NCBI GenBank assembly: GCA_009911175.1 | Contig: QXWX01000016.1 | Coordinates: 29,451 to 93,450, forward strand | DNA length: 64,000 nt | Direction: 5' to 3' | Origin: Lachnospiraceae bacterium | GTDB taxonomy: Bacteria > Bacillota_A > Clostridia > Lachnospirales > Lachnospiraceae | In this document: positions 14,862 through 23,760 of the stretch, piece after piece | Numbering within the stretch: the first letter of the stretch is position 1 | How the letters are laid out: the number at the start of each line of letters is the position of its first letter | Program-made: the position numbers and the translations under genes | The notes under the pieces: generated by a model | The model's input: only the letters and a program-made list of their open reading frames with translations | The model's database searches: none | What the model was told of the DNA's origin: nothing

Positions 14862-16772
14862 TTAACCTTCCTTTTTCTGTACTCCCTGCTGCTCAATGAC
14901 AGGTTTTGCCTCTTCCTTCAGCTCTTCCTTTTTCGGAATGGAACCGATCACATTCTCTGCCAGCCAGTCCATGGTCATGATCTCCTCCGGCGCCAGGATC
15001 CGGTCCGGTTCTCCCTGCACGATCCCTGTCTGGGAATACAAAATACCGGAAAACGGGTTAAACAGATCGGAACTGATGGTCGCCCTCAGCAGTTCAACCA
15101 GGCGCTTTGTTCCAATCGGAAGGTTCTTGGAACAGATCACGTCGATCACCCCTGACGACATGCCCCACCAGTAGTTGATGGCCTTGGTAGACGCCGGGTT
15201 GTCGTCATATTTCCAGGTTCCGTCCATGATCGTCCGGATCAGCCTTTCGTAAAACTTGCCCCAGTGCCACAGCGGCATGGCAAGATTCCGCATCCAGCCT
15301 CCTTCCTGGTGGTAGAGTCCGTAGAACCGGGAAGCTTCTTCCGGGATTACCATATCCCGTCCGGATATACAGGAAGATCCGTTGCTCCTGATCTTTTCAT
15401 CAATGTCCACGTCCTTCAATGTGGACCATTCCAGAAATACCTCCGCCCGCGGGTTGATCATCTTTGCTCCCAGGGCAAACGCATTGATATTTGCAATGGA
15501 ACCGCAGATCGGATAATCCGCGATATAGGTCATACGGTTGTTTTCCGCCATCGCCCCGGCAATGGCCCCCATCAAAAACTTCGCCTCATGCATCCGTGAA
15601 TAGTATGTACGGATATACCGGTGAGATGTGTTCAAGGAGCAGTTCAGGATTCGGATCTCCGGATTGGCAATGGCTGCCTTTACGCTTGCCTGTACGAAGG
15701 ACGGCGTAGTCGTAAAAATCAGGTTGCAGCCTGAATCAATGGCCTCCGCCAGCAGAGCTTCGATATTTTCCAGGGTCGCATTCTCATAGCTGACCGTCTG
15801 CACCTCGTCCGAAAATGCCTGCTCCAGATGCAGCCGCCCCAGCTCATGGGCGTAGGCCCACGCCGAGGTTCCCGGTGTCTTTTCATAAATAAACGCAATC
15901 TTGAGCTTCGGCATACTCAGCGGCAGGAGGATGCTTAAGAGCGGCTTCTTTTCCTCATTGGGCTCCATCTTCAGGTCCACCACCTGCTCCTCCTGAAGAA
16001 GCTCAAATTCCTCCCAGCTCTTTGTCATCAATTCCTTCAATTCGCTGGTCGTCTTCTCGTCGATGTCCTCATATCCATATAATGTGATGAACGCCAGAAA
16101 CGCGTCTCCTGCGGTGATCCTCAGCTTGCTCCCGCCCTGCGTCTGGTATTCCCCGGAAAACCTGGAATAAATGGAGCTGAATTTCAGCAGCTCATCCTTC
16201 GTCCATTCTTCCTCCGGCTCTTTCCCGACAGCTTCCTGCAGCTTCGCGAATCTGCCCTCCTGGGAAAACCAGATATAGTTAATGGGCGCGCACCGGTAAA
16301 AATCCAGAAATTCATAATATATTTTATTTTCCTTTTCCTCTGTGCGCTTCGGAATGATCCGCGTGACGTTGCCCGGAATGGACACAACGCCGAAATATTT
16401 CATAACGCTGACCCGCTTATTTCCTTCCTCCACGTAGAACTTGTTCATATATTCATATGCCTTAATCGGCTCCCGGATTCCTTCCTCCACATGGCTGGTG
16501 CTTAAAGAAGCCCATTTCGAAGCAAACTCCGTGGTCTCACGCAGAATCGGCATAAAATTTCCCGCAAAGGAGTTGCTTCTTCCGACGGTTTTCGTCCCCA
16601 CGATCTGGTCTGCGGGAATCTGTACCAGCCCGAGGGGCATTTCCGAATAAGAGCCCTTCTCCGGCATAAAATCATCCAAAACCTGCAAAGTAGGCCTCAC
16701 GCCGCGGAGCATCCGCGACTGATAGTCCTTTTTTCCCAATCGATACGCCTTGCTGTAATCTTCACTTCCCAT
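14862..16772 (-). CDS. Cytosolic BMP-family (basic membrane protein-like) ligand-binding protein with ParB-like N-terminal stretch
   Basis: 636 residues, about twice the usual BMP/PnrA nucleoside-binding lipoprotein. There is no signal peptide or lipobox; it begins MGSEDYSKAYRLGKKDYQ. Around residues 120-160 FYVEEGNKRVSVMKYFG resembles the (E/D)GNxR signature of ParB/sulfiredoxin-fold domains. From about residue 285 it has KIAFIYEKTPGTSAWAYAHE, LIFTTTPSFVQASVKAA, MGAIAGAM and the IADYPICGSIANINAFALGA segment of the BMP domain. BMP proteins bind purine nucleosides outside the cell; here a cytosolic sensor role is inferred. GTAGGAGGG precedes the ATG. First gene of the operon with the phosphoesterase and hydE. 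Confidence 0.75.
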   Translation of the reverse strand: MGSEDYSKAYRLGKKDYQSRMLRGVRPTLQVLDDFMPEKGSYSEMPLGLVQIPADQIVGTKTVGRSNSFAGNFMPILRETTEFASKWASLSTSHVEEGIREPIKAYEYMNKFYVEEGNKRVSVMKYFGVVSIPGNVTRIIPKRTEEKENKIYYEFLDFYRCAPINYIWFSQEGRFAKLQEAVGKEPEEEWTKDELLKFSSIYSRFSGEYQTQGGSKLRITAGDAFLAFITLYGYEDIDEKTTSELKELMTKSWEEFELLQEEQVVDLKMEPNEEKKPLLSILLPLSMPKLKIAFIYEKTPGTSAWAYAHELGRLHLEQAFSDEVQTVSYENATLENIEALLAEAIDSGCNLIFTTTPSFVQASVKAAIANPEIRILNCSLNTSHRYIRTYYSRMHEAKFLMGAIAGAMAENNRMTYIADYPICGSIANINAFALGAKMINPRAEVFLEWSTLKDVDIDEKIRSNGSSCISGRDMVIPEEASRFYGLYHQEGGWMRNLAMPLWHWGKFYERLIRTIMDGTWKYDDNPASTKAINYWWGMSSGVIDVICSKNLPIGTKRLVELLRATISSDLFNPFSGILYSQTGIVQGEPDRILAPEEIMTMDWLAENVIGSIPKKEELKEEAKPVIEQQGVQKKEG

Positions 16773-16815
16773 AATGCCCTCCTACGCTTCCATTGAAAAG
16801 CTGCATCTTCATCAT

Positions 16816-16860
16816 GCTCCGGGCCGTCCGCCCAAGCGGACAGAAGGAGCCAGTTACTTT
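16816..16860 (-). promoter_or_regulatory. Leader hairpin upstream of the BMP-protein operon
   Basis: In the minus-strand leader GTCCGC and GCGGAC form a stem with a 4-base loop, enclosed by CTCC and GGAG. It lies about 60 bases before the start codon. It could be a simple processing hairpin or part of a regulatory leader; the rest of 16773-16998 shows nothing else. Confidence 0.3.
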
Positions 16861-16998
16861 CTTTTAAAATGAATCTTCCAAATATTCCCTTCTTTCCTCA
16901 ATCGAATCTGTATGTTATCACTTTGCTCCTGTTCTGTCAAGCAAAAGCCCGCATAAAAATTTGCTCTTTTTTCCGTACTTTTCCCGCACATGAAATTC

Positions 16999-18126
16999 TT
17001 ATGATAATTCTGACTTTTCCTGCGCTTCCGGCTCTCCTGTTACAGCCTTCTTACGCCGGTTTCTTCTTACCAGCAGGAGGATCCCCGCAAGCACCAGGCA
17101 TACGGCTGCTCCGATCCCGACTCCGATCAGAACCCTCTTCCCGCGCTGCTGCTGCCGCTTCTGTTCTGCTTCCCGCGCCTTCTTTTGGGCAGCCTCCTCC
17201 AGCTCCTTCTGCATTCTCAGCACTTCCTCATCGGATTCCGGATTCTGGAACAAGCTCAGATCCAGTTCATTCTCCATCAACATCCGGATCATATCCTGCC
17301 CCTCCTGATTGGGATGCAGCCCGTCAGACTGAGTCAGGTCCTCAATTCCCGAGTCAAAGAGATCCACCACATGATATCCATATTCTTCCGCATACTTCCA
17401 TATGATCTCATTCATTCCGGAGATCACACTCTCTACCACCGCGTTCAATGTACCAGGCAGCTCCCGCCCTTTCATCGGATTATAGATTGTCGTAACCGCA
17501 ATCTGGGCATCCTCTCTGCGGCACAGGGCAATCGTGTCCATGGCAAGTACCCATTGGTCCTCAAATGAGGAGTAATCCCAGCTTCCTATTGCCGAAGCAA
17601 TGTTCATCAGGAGAAGAGGATTTTCCGCAATCCCATCCTGCAGGGCTGCCAGAGCTTCATCCGCCGTGTAAAAACGAGTCTGATTGTTCAAGATCTCCCT
17701 GGACACCTTTTTAAATTCATTCATCAGGTCATTGGAGCCGATCGTCAGTGTGATCAGCTCCGCCTGCGAAAGCATCTGCTGAACATCCGTCTCCAGAAGC
17801 ATTGTCGAATTGAGCTTTTTTGCCGTCAGCCCGTTTTTCGTAAACCGGCTGATCCAGATCTCTCTCCCGCTGACGCTATGCAGATCACCTGCAATGAGGA
17901 TCGGGTAACTTGTAACTTCTGATTCACCTGTCCCATAGTATCCGTTCGGGATGCTGTCCCCCAGAGCGATATACCACACTGGGCCGTCCTTTTTTGCTCC
18001 TGTGCTCTGAATCTCCTCTTCTGCCGATGCATGCCCTCCAAAAAGCATGACACAGATCAGAAAAACCGCACTCATCCATATCCATTTTGCCCCGCGTACA
18101 TATCCAGGCAATTCTATACGCCTCAT
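16999..18126 (-). CDS. Exported, membrane-anchored SGNH/GDSL hydrolase
   Basis: 375 residues. A signal peptide (WIWMSAVFLICVMLFGGHASA) is followed by the GDSL block YIALGDSIPNGYY with the catalytic serine, a block-III TIGSNDLM, and the C-terminal DGLHPNQEG block with the catalytic Asp and His. Near the end a charged helical stretch (KELEEAAQKKAREAEQKRQQQ) leads to a single membrane helix (VLIGVGIGAAVCLVLAGILLLV) and a basic tail, so the enzyme is held on the outer face of the membrane. Such enzymes deacylate lipids or cell-wall glycans. The start at 18126 has AAGGATG upstream. Confidence 0.85.
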   Translation of the reverse strand: MRRIELPGYVRGAKWIWMSAVFLICVMLFGGHASAEEEIQSTGAKKDGPVWYIALGDSIPNGYYGTGESEVTSYPILIAGDLHSVSGREIWISRFTKNGLTAKKLNSTMLLETDVQQMLSQAELITLTIGSNDLMNEFKKVSREILNNQTRFYTADEALAALQDGIAENPLLLMNIASAIGSWDYSSFEDQWVLAMDTIALCRREDAQIAVTTIYNPMKGRELPGTLNAVVESVISGMNEIIWKYAEEYGYHVVDLFDSGIEDLTQSDGLHPNQEGQDMIRMLMENELDLSLFQNPESDEEVLRMQKELEEAAQKKAREAEQKRQQQRGKRVLIGVGIGAAVCLVLAGILLLVRRNRRKKAVTGEPEAQEKSELS

Positions 18127-18278
18127 GATTTCATCCTTCCTTTCCCTCAGTAACCTCTTTCCTATCGTAACACAACTCCCCCTTCTGTGTATACAATAAA
18201 TTATATCCAGTGGCTCTTCCTTTATAGCTAAAATAATACGCAAACGAGGAACTGCCCTGCTAGCTAAGGAAGAATAGA

Positions 18279-18308
18279 GTAATAAACCTCCCCCGTTTTT
18301 CATACATT
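18279..18308 (+). promoter_or_regulatory. Sigma-E-type promoter of spoIIID
   Basis: CATACATT (18301-18308) matches the sigma-E -10 consensus CATACANT exactly, and GTAATAAA (18279-18286) lies 14 bases upstream in the -35 place. SpoIIID is made in the mother cell under sigma-E in Bacillus, so the match is meaningful. Confidence 0.65.
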
Positions 18309-18337
18309 GTAAAAACAAGGTTTGCAGGGGGATTTTC

Positions 18338-18595
18338 TTGAAAGATTATATTGAAGAACGAGCCGTAGAAATCGCCAATTATATCATAGAAAGCAACTCC
18401 ACTGTACGGCAGACGGCAAAGAAGTTTGGGATCAGCAAAAGTACGGTACATAAAGATGTTACCGAGCGGCTCCTTCAGATCAATCCTGCACTCGCGGCGC
18501 AGACCCGCAGGGTGCTGGACACGAACAAATCCGAACGGCATATCCGGGGCGGACTTGCTACCAGAGAAAAATATCTGCACTTAGAACATCGGTAA
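18338..18595 (+). CDS. spoIIID: Sporulation transcriptional regulator SpoIIID
   Basis: 85 residues, the usual length. STVRQTAKKFGISKSTVHKDVTERL is the helix-turn-helix of SpoIIID, followed by INPALA and SERHIRGGLATREKY, the basic C-terminal helix that also touches DNA. It switches gene expression in the mother cell between the early and late stages of sporulation. The start is a TTG at 18338, with AGGGGGA 6 bases before it; B. subtilis spoIIID also uses a non-ATG start. Confidence 0.95.
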   Translation: MKDYIEERAVEIANYIIESNSTVRQTAKKFGISKSTVHKDVTERLLQINPALAAQTRRVLDTNKSERHIRGGLATREKYLHLEHR

Positions 18596-18600
18596 AATGA

Positions 18601-18637
18601 AAAGAGCGTGGAACTTCCTGTATGTTCTGCGCTCTTT
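18601..18637 (+). terminator. Terminator of spoIIID
   Basis: AAAGAGCG..GAAC pairs with GTTC..CGCTCTTT, six bases after the stop codon. The descending stem ends in TTTCTC rather than a long T run. Confidence 0.6.
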
Positions 18638-18778
18638 CTCATGGTATATGAATCAGTGCTGCCATAAAGCTTTCCGGCCGATCTGCCTGGTGACCGTCCA
18701 AAATCCATACGGCAGCCCTTCCATCCGTCCCTTCCCGCATCCTTTGTTCGCATTCAGGGACAGTCTCCCACCGTCTTC

Positions 18779-19456
18779 CTACTTCGACGGAATAAACCGC
18801 GCGATCTCTCCCGCCACATTGGAGATCGGCATGGTCTGCAGCCAGATATGCCCCGGGCCGTTGATAACCGTATTAAAGATCCCTTCTCCGCCGAATACCA
18901 TATTCTTCACACCCGGCACGGATCTGACATCTATGCCGCAGGTCGATTCCATCGCCGCAAGATATCCCGTATCCACCACGATCTGCTGCCCCGGCTCCAG
19001 GTCATACTCCACGATGTGCCCGTCAAATTCCAGAAATGCCGTTCCCTGCCCGGTCAGACGCTGCATAATAAAGCCTTCCCCGCCGAACAGTCCGGCTCCG
19101 AACTTCTTCTGAAAGAATACGGACAGGTCTACCCCTGCCTCCGATGCCAGGAATCCGGACTTCTGAACGACCAGTTCCCTGCCCGGTCCGATATCATAAG
19201 CCACGATCTTGCCCGGAAAGCTGGAGGCAAACGCAATCATTCCGGAACCGCCCATTGCCGTATACACATTCTGGAACAGGGCCTCTCCCGCAAACATCCT
19301 CCCGATTGCCTTTCCGATTCCTCCGTTGGATGTTGTCTCCATCTTCATATTCGGGGACATCCAGCTCATGGATCCTCTCTCCGTGATCATCCTCTCTCCG
19401 TTGTCCAGATAGCAGAGAACAACCGGAAGTGTCTCACCTTTAATCTCATAGCGCAT
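18779..19456 (-). CDS. AIM24/TIGR00266 family protein
   Basis: 225 residues of glycine-rich beta structure typical of the AIM24 family: GSMSWMSPNMKMETT near residue 28, GGSGMIAFASSFPGKIVAYDIG, GEGFIMQRLTGQGTAFLEFDG and GGEGIFNTVINGPGHIWLQTMP. The function in bacteria is not known; proteins of this family are often found near membrane or stress functions. No membrane segment is present. It stands alone, convergent to spoIIID. Confidence 0.9.
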   Translation of the reverse strand: MRYEIKGETLPVVLCYLDNGERMITERGSMSWMSPNMKMETTSNGGIGKAIGRMFAGEALFQNVYTAMGGSGMIAFASSFPGKIVAYDIGPGRELVVQKSGFLASEAGVDLSVFFQKKFGAGLFGGEGFIMQRLTGQGTAFLEFDGHIVEYDLEPGQQIVVDTGYLAAMESTCGIDVRSVPGVKNMVFGGEGIFNTVINGPGHIWLQTMPISNVAGEIARFIPSK

Positions 19457-19618
19457 AAACTACTCTCCTTCCCTCTTTTTTTCATTTTCTGGTAACGATG
19501 CAGAACGGCAGACCGCAGACCTGTCCGCTGCCGTTCTGAATCGTTCCATTTCTTGCTGCTCCTCCATTGTGCTCGCAATTGCCGGGAAAGTCAAGAAAAA
19601 GGCGGGGGATAAGTCAGT

Positions 19619-21871
19619 CTATTTTGTTGATTTCCCATCATTTTTCTGTTGATTCCGTGTTGAAAACTCCTCTGTCCGCTTCGGAAGCCGGATATTGACC
19701 TTAAACAGATCCGCCTCCGTTGTCACCTCCAACGTCCCGTAATGCAGCTCCGTAAAGCTCTTCGCAATCGCCAGCCCCAGGCCGGAACCTTCCGTATTTC
19801 TGGACGCGTCCCCGCGGACAAAACGGTCCGTGATCTCATTTGCGTCAAAATCCAGCTCCGCCGCAGACACATTTTTCATGGAGATCAAAACCTCATTCCC
19901 CTCATCCTTCACCTCAATATAAACTCTCGTATGGGGCATTGCGTACTTTGTGATATTCACGATCAGATTTTCAAAAATACGGTATGCCTTCTGGCTGTCC
20001 AGCAGCATCACAACCTTTTCCTCGGGCAGGCTCCACCGGATATCCAGACGCGCCTCCCGGATCCTGCTGTCATTTTCCAGGCCCACCTGCTTTAAAAGCT
20101 CTATCACATCCGCTCTCATAAAATTCATCGTCACATTCCGGCTGGTGGCTTTGCTGATCTCAAACAGATCCTCAATCAATCCCTTCAGCCGAAGGGATTT
20201 CTTCTCCAGCACTGCCAGATATTCCTTCCTCTTCTGCGGATCCTCCTCCTTTTTCAGCAGATCCACATAGGTTATGATCGCAGTCAGCGGTGTTTTCAGG
20301 TCATGGGAAACGTTGGTGATCAGCTCGGTCTTCATCCGTTCGCTCTTCACTTCCTCATCCACCGCTTTCTTGAATCCTCTCTGAATCTTCTGGATCTCCG
20401 TCTTCATTGGATTGAATACTCCCAGATCCCCTTCGATCGGAGCATCCAGGTTCCCCTCCGCAAGCAGGTTCATGGATGCCAGCAGCAGCCGATATTTCCA
20501 TTGGATATCGAAAAAATATCGGCGCAGGAACAAAAACAGAATCCCGGAATACAGCAGAAGCGCAAAAATCCCGTAAAACCAGAAGCAGCTGATCAATGTC
20601 AGGACAATGAAATTCGCAAGGACGATCTTAAAGATCACATGATTCGCCTGCTCCGTAATATCCACATGCAGAAAACCGTCGTAAATCCGTTTCTGGAGGC
20701 CGCGGATTCCCTTCCACATTCTCCTGAACAGCCCCGTAGCCTCTCCTGCGCCCTGCCGCACCTGCTCGCCAAGCTCATCCTTGCGTCCCTCCGCCCAATA
20801 AAGGATCCGCGCGGTCAGGGTACGCTCCTTCCAATACCTTCCCTTCATCGTAAATATCGCCCGCAGACAGGTCGTTCCCCAATAGGCCATTCCAAAGATA
20901 CAGAACCACATCAGCAGATTCAAGAGCTTTTCCACACCGTAATTCAGCTGCTCCGGGATCCCCATATCGCCTATAAAACCTGCCAGGCGATGGTTCAGTG
21001 TATTCCACACAACGGAAGCAAAGGATTGTTCCATGGAAACGGCAAATGCGCCCGCAAGCAATACCACCTCAAACGGCATTTTAAAAACCGGGAAGTTTCC
21101 CAAATCCCAATTCTTATTGCAGGGAATCAGAAGCGCGGCCGCCATGACCAGAAAGCATAAGCCCCATTCAAAGACCAGATAGGGCTTCATATTGGACAGG
21201 ATCTCCACATTGGCATTGTATACGCCGCCGGAAAAATAATTATTCTGCAGAAATCTCTGCAGATTCTGTTCCGTAAACGCATAAATGATCTTTACCGAAG
21301 AGGGATCCGTCAGAAAATACTGTATCCGCTCCCCTTTCACATAATCATAGGGCTCATCCAGGCAGTTAAATACTCCCTGCTCCAGACGGTACCGCTCATC
21401 CTCGTTTGCGCAGGTTCCATCCACTTCCACGGTATTGAGGTTTTCGTTCCGATCATACTCCAGCACGATTCGAAGCCCATAATCCGTATTCTGCTCCAGG
21501 AGCTTTTTCGTGTCAGCGGAACTGCTTCTGCCTAGCAGGCCTTTTTCCCCGTCCGCGTCCTCCGAATCCCCGGAAAATACTTCATAATCCATATATTTGC
21601 GCATCAGGAAAAAGTTGTCTCTCCCGAAACGCTGCATCACTTCATTCAGCTCCAGATTCTCATGCACTTCATTATACAGATAATACCCGCCGCGCAGCAG
21701 TTCATCCATAGAATCTTCCATGATGCCTGCCGCAAAGTCGCCTTTCAGCTCCGGTTCCATCAGATCCGCAAGCACCGGATAGGAGGATATCATGGCAAAT
21801 GAAGAAAATAAAAGTACGATTCCAGCCAACAGAATTCCAAATCTAGGACTGTTTTTCAATTTTATAGCCAA
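19619..21871 (-). CDS. Membrane sensor histidine kinase, large N-terminal sensor
   Basis: 750 residues. One membrane helix (GILLAGIVLLFSSFAMISSY) leads into an extracellular domain of about 200 residues, followed by several helices (LVFEWGLCFLVMAAALLIPC, VVLLAGAFAVSM, LMWFCIFGMAYWG, ILANFIVLTLISCFWFYGIFALLLYSG region). A HAMP-like linker precedes the H box NVSHDLKTPLTAI with the phospho-accepting histidine near residue 521, then FENLIVNITKYA (N box) and EGSGLGLAIAKSF (G box). The N box has N-I-T-K-Y, a usual variant. It overlaps the end of the response regulator gene by 29 bases, so the two are translationally coupled. Confidence 0.92.
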   Translation of the reverse strand: MAIKLKNSPRFGILLAGIVLLFSSFAMISSYPVLADLMEPELKGDFAAGIMEDSMDELLRGGYYLYNEVHENLELNEVMQRFGRDNFFLMRKYMDYEVFSGDSEDADGEKGLLGRSSSADTKKLLEQNTDYGLRIVLEYDRNENLNTVEVDGTCANEDERYRLEQGVFNCLDEPYDYVKGERIQYFLTDPSSVKIIYAFTEQNLQRFLQNNYFSGGVYNANVEILSNMKPYLVFEWGLCFLVMAAALLIPCNKNWDLGNFPVFKMPFEVVLLAGAFAVSMEQSFASVVWNTLNHRLAGFIGDMGIPEQLNYGVEKLLNLLMWFCIFGMAYWGTTCLRAIFTMKGRYWKERTLTARILYWAEGRKDELGEQVRQGAGEATGLFRRMWKGIRGLQKRIYDGFLHVDITEQANHVIFKIVLANFIVLTLISCFWFYGIFALLLYSGILFLFLRRYFFDIQWKYRLLLASMNLLAEGNLDAPIEGDLGVFNPMKTEIQKIQRGFKKAVDEEVKSERMKTELITNVSHDLKTPLTAIITYVDLLKKEEDPQKRKEYLAVLEKKSLRLKGLIEDLFEISKATSRNVTMNFMRADVIELLKQVGLENDSRIREARLDIRWSLPEEKVVMLLDSQKAYRIFENLIVNITKYAMPHTRVYIEVKDEGNEVLISMKNVSAAELDFDANEITDRFVRGDASRNTEGSGLGLAIAKSFTELHYGTLEVTTEADLFKVNIRLPKRTEEFSTRNQQKNDGKSTK

Positions 21872-22541
21872 CGCCCCACACCACCTTCAAATATTTTGGA
21901 TTTTTCGGGTCTACTTCGATTTTTTCACGGATATTGCGGACATGCACCATGATCGTATCTGTATTGATGGCCTTTTCCTGCCACACCCGCTCATAGATCT
22001 CTTCCGCGGAAAATACATGCCCCGGATTCTTTGTCAGGAGCAGAAGGATCTTATATTCGATCGGCGTCAGCTTCACCGGATTTCCGTCCATGGTTACCTC
22101 CACCGTATCCTCATTGATCTCCAGCCCGCCGATCACATGTACATTTTCCTTGGGTTCCAGCTTTTCCATAAATTTCCGGTAACGACGGAGCTGGGAGTTC
22201 ACCCTTGCCATCAGCTCCATCGGGGTAAACGGTTTCGTTACATAGTCGTCCGCCCCGATATTGAGCCCCATGACCTTATCCACTTCTTCTGATTTCGCCG
22301 AAAGCATGATCACCGGAAAATCGTACTTTTCCCGCAGCTTCATCGTCATACGGATTCCGTCCATCCGGGGCATCATAATGTCTACGATCGCCAGATGGAT
22401 CTCTTCTTTTTCCAGGACCTCCAGCCCTTCCACGCCGTCCGCCGCCTGAAAAACCTGGTATCCCTGACTCTGCAGATAGATCTGCACCCCTTCCCGAATC
22501 TCCTTGTCATCCTCTACTACCAACACATGATTAATCTCCAT
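21843..22541 (-). CDS. OmpR/PhoB-family response regulator
   Basis: 232 residues. The receiver has VLVVEDDKEIREG (acidic pair), IVDIMMPRMDG with the phospho-acceptor aspartate, VIMLSAKSEEVDKV and VTKPFTPMELMARV. The winged helix follows with LTPIEYKILLLLTKNPGHVFSAEEIYERVWQ and TIMVHVRNIREKIEVDPKNPKYLKVVWGVGYKIE. The start at 22541 is preferred over the ATG at 22595 because AGAGAGGA lies 8 bases before it. It is the partner of the overlapping kinase. Confidence 0.93.
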   Translation of the reverse strand: MEINHVLVVEDDKEIREGVQIYLQSQGYQVFQAADGVEGLEVLEKEEIHLAIVDIMMPRMDGIRMTMKLREKYDFPVIMLSAKSEEVDKVMGLNIGADDYVTKPFTPMELMARVNSQLRRYRKFMEKLEPKENVHVIGGLEINEDTVEVTMDGNPVKLTPIEYKILLLLTKNPGHVFSAEEIYERVWQEKAINTDTIMVHVRNIREKIEVDPKNPKYLKVVWGVGYKIEKQS

Positions 22542-22707
22542 CTCGCCCGTCCTCTCTGCTGTCATCTGTATTTTTTCACTGAACAGTTCCGTCAATAATA
22601 TTCTAAAATTTTATATAAGCCGGCAGAACTGTTTATCAAATTCACGCATCTGCCGATACCAGTATGATACGAATAAACTGCCGGATTGTCAAATCGTTCA
22701 ATCATTG

Positions 22708-23217
22708 TCACGACAGTACATTGATCGCCGCCTCCCCAAAGAAATACCCTGCCCCGATAAATACCAGGTTCCAGAGGAATACCCCCATAGCCGAGCTTAC
22801 CGTGTACACGCGGAAATCCATCCGCACCACTCCTGCCGGAATCGAGATCAGTGTACGAACCATGGGAAGCAGCTTGCTTACAAACACACCCGCGCCGCCC
22901 TTTTCCCGCAGCATTTTTATCTTGTCCTCGATCAGGGGCCGCTGCTTTGGAAATTTTTTGAAGTAGAATTCCAGCAGCTTCTGACCTCCCAGCCGCCCCA
23001 GAAAATACAGCACCCAGCTCCCGGCCAGTCCCGCGCCTACGGAGATCAGCAGTACAAGCGGAAAGCTGATCTCTCCCCTTGCCGCCCAGATTCCCGCCAG
23101 CGGCATGATCACCCCTGCCGGAAAGCCCGGAAGGTTCAGGTATTCCAGGAACACGATCACGAATATAAAAAACGCGCCGTACTGCAGAAAAAATTGTGTC
23201 AATGTCTGGATCGTCAT
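22708..23217 (-). CDS. DedA-family membrane protein
   Basis: 169 residues with the DedA/SNARE-associated layout: a re-entrant start (FFIFVIVFLEYLNLPGFPAGVIMPLAG), GAGLAGSWVLYFLGRLGG, FVSKLLPMVRTLISIPAGVVRM with the family arginine in the LPxxRT motif, and a final helix AMGVFLWNLVFIGAGYFFG. These proteins act in flipping or recycling of membrane phospholipids such as undecaprenyl phosphate or phosphatidylethanolamine. It is slightly short (usual 180-220) at the N-terminus. It is a single gene upstream of the response regulator in the same direction. Confidence 0.88.
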   Translation of the reverse strand: MTIQTLTQFFLQYGAFFIFVIVFLEYLNLPGFPAGVIMPLAGIWAARGEISFPLVLLISVGAGLAGSWVLYFLGRLGGQKLLEFYFKKFPKQRPLIEDKIKMLREKGGAGVFVSKLLPMVRTLISIPAGVVRMDFRVYTVSSAMGVFLWNLVFIGAGYFFGEAAINVLS

Positions 23218-23407
23218 AATGCCAGCCCCCTTTCTTTGATTATCCTTATTCTACCGGACATATCTAAAGCGGACTGTTAGAACAAACAAAAGAATTTCTT
23301 AAGAAAATTAAAGAAAAAGTGAATCTGCTTCGCGCTTCATATGAAGGTAATGCCTGTATATATTCCTCACCATTTATTAAAATTTTGTGTATTTTTTACA
23401 AACCACA

Positions 23408-23436
23408 TTGCCATCCGCAGAACTTTGATATATAAT
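23408..23436 (+). promoter_or_regulatory. Sigma-A promoter upstream of the cobalamin adenosyltransferase leader
   Basis: TTGCCA (23408-23413) and TATAAT (23431-23436) are spaced by 17 bases. The next gene starts at 23761, so the leader would be about 315 bases long. Confidence 0.65.
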
Positions 23437-23523
23437 ATATACATAAGTAACTGTTTCACTCTTTGATGAAATGGTTGCTTGTATATCAATTTTTAGAAAC
23501 TATATTATTACAAAAGGGGGACG

Positions 23524-23670
23524 ATGAATTATGAAAATTTTATGACCGTCACCAGCAGTCCGGCTGACAGGTCATGTTGGATACGACGGTATACCTTGTA
23601 TAAGGCCGAATGGCCAGAACGGGATACCTTTGTGTATACCTTGCGAGACGGCCGAATGGCCAGAATGTGA
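23524..23670 (+). CDS. Possible 48-residue leader peptide
   Basis: AAGGGGG (23514-23520) lies only 3 bases before an ATG that opens a 48-codon frame across the repeat region, giving MNYENFMTVTSSPADRSCW and so on. A second ATG 7 bases later gives a 4-residue peptide. The spacing is poor and the frame is shaped by the 45-bp repeats, so coding is doubtful; it may instead be a regulatory leader. Confidence 0.25.
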   Translation: MNYENFMTVTSSPADRSCWIRRYTLYKAEWPERDTFVYTLRDGRMARM

Positions 23671-23687
23671 TACCCTTTGGGTATACA
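23588..23687 (+). repeat. Two tandem 45-bp repeat units with nested palindromes in the leader
   Basis: TATACCTTG starts at 23590 and at 23635; GGCCGAATGGCCAGAA occurs at 23604-23619 and 23650-23665; GATACC occurs after each. Each unit contains the hairpin GGCC-GAAT-GGCC, and the second ends with GATACCC-TTT-GGGTAT. The array lies inside the long leader of the cobalamin adenosyltransferase gene. Confidence 0.75.
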
Positions 23688-23760
23688 ATACAAAACATAA
23701 AACAGACCGCTGTATGATGTGGTCTGCAATCATTATAAAGTACCATAAGGGGATATGGCT

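Noticed and set aside
23408..23760. Cobalamin riboswitch
   Set aside because: The expected B12 box and the long conserved core were not seen by eye in the leader on the plus strand; a covariance-model search would settle it.
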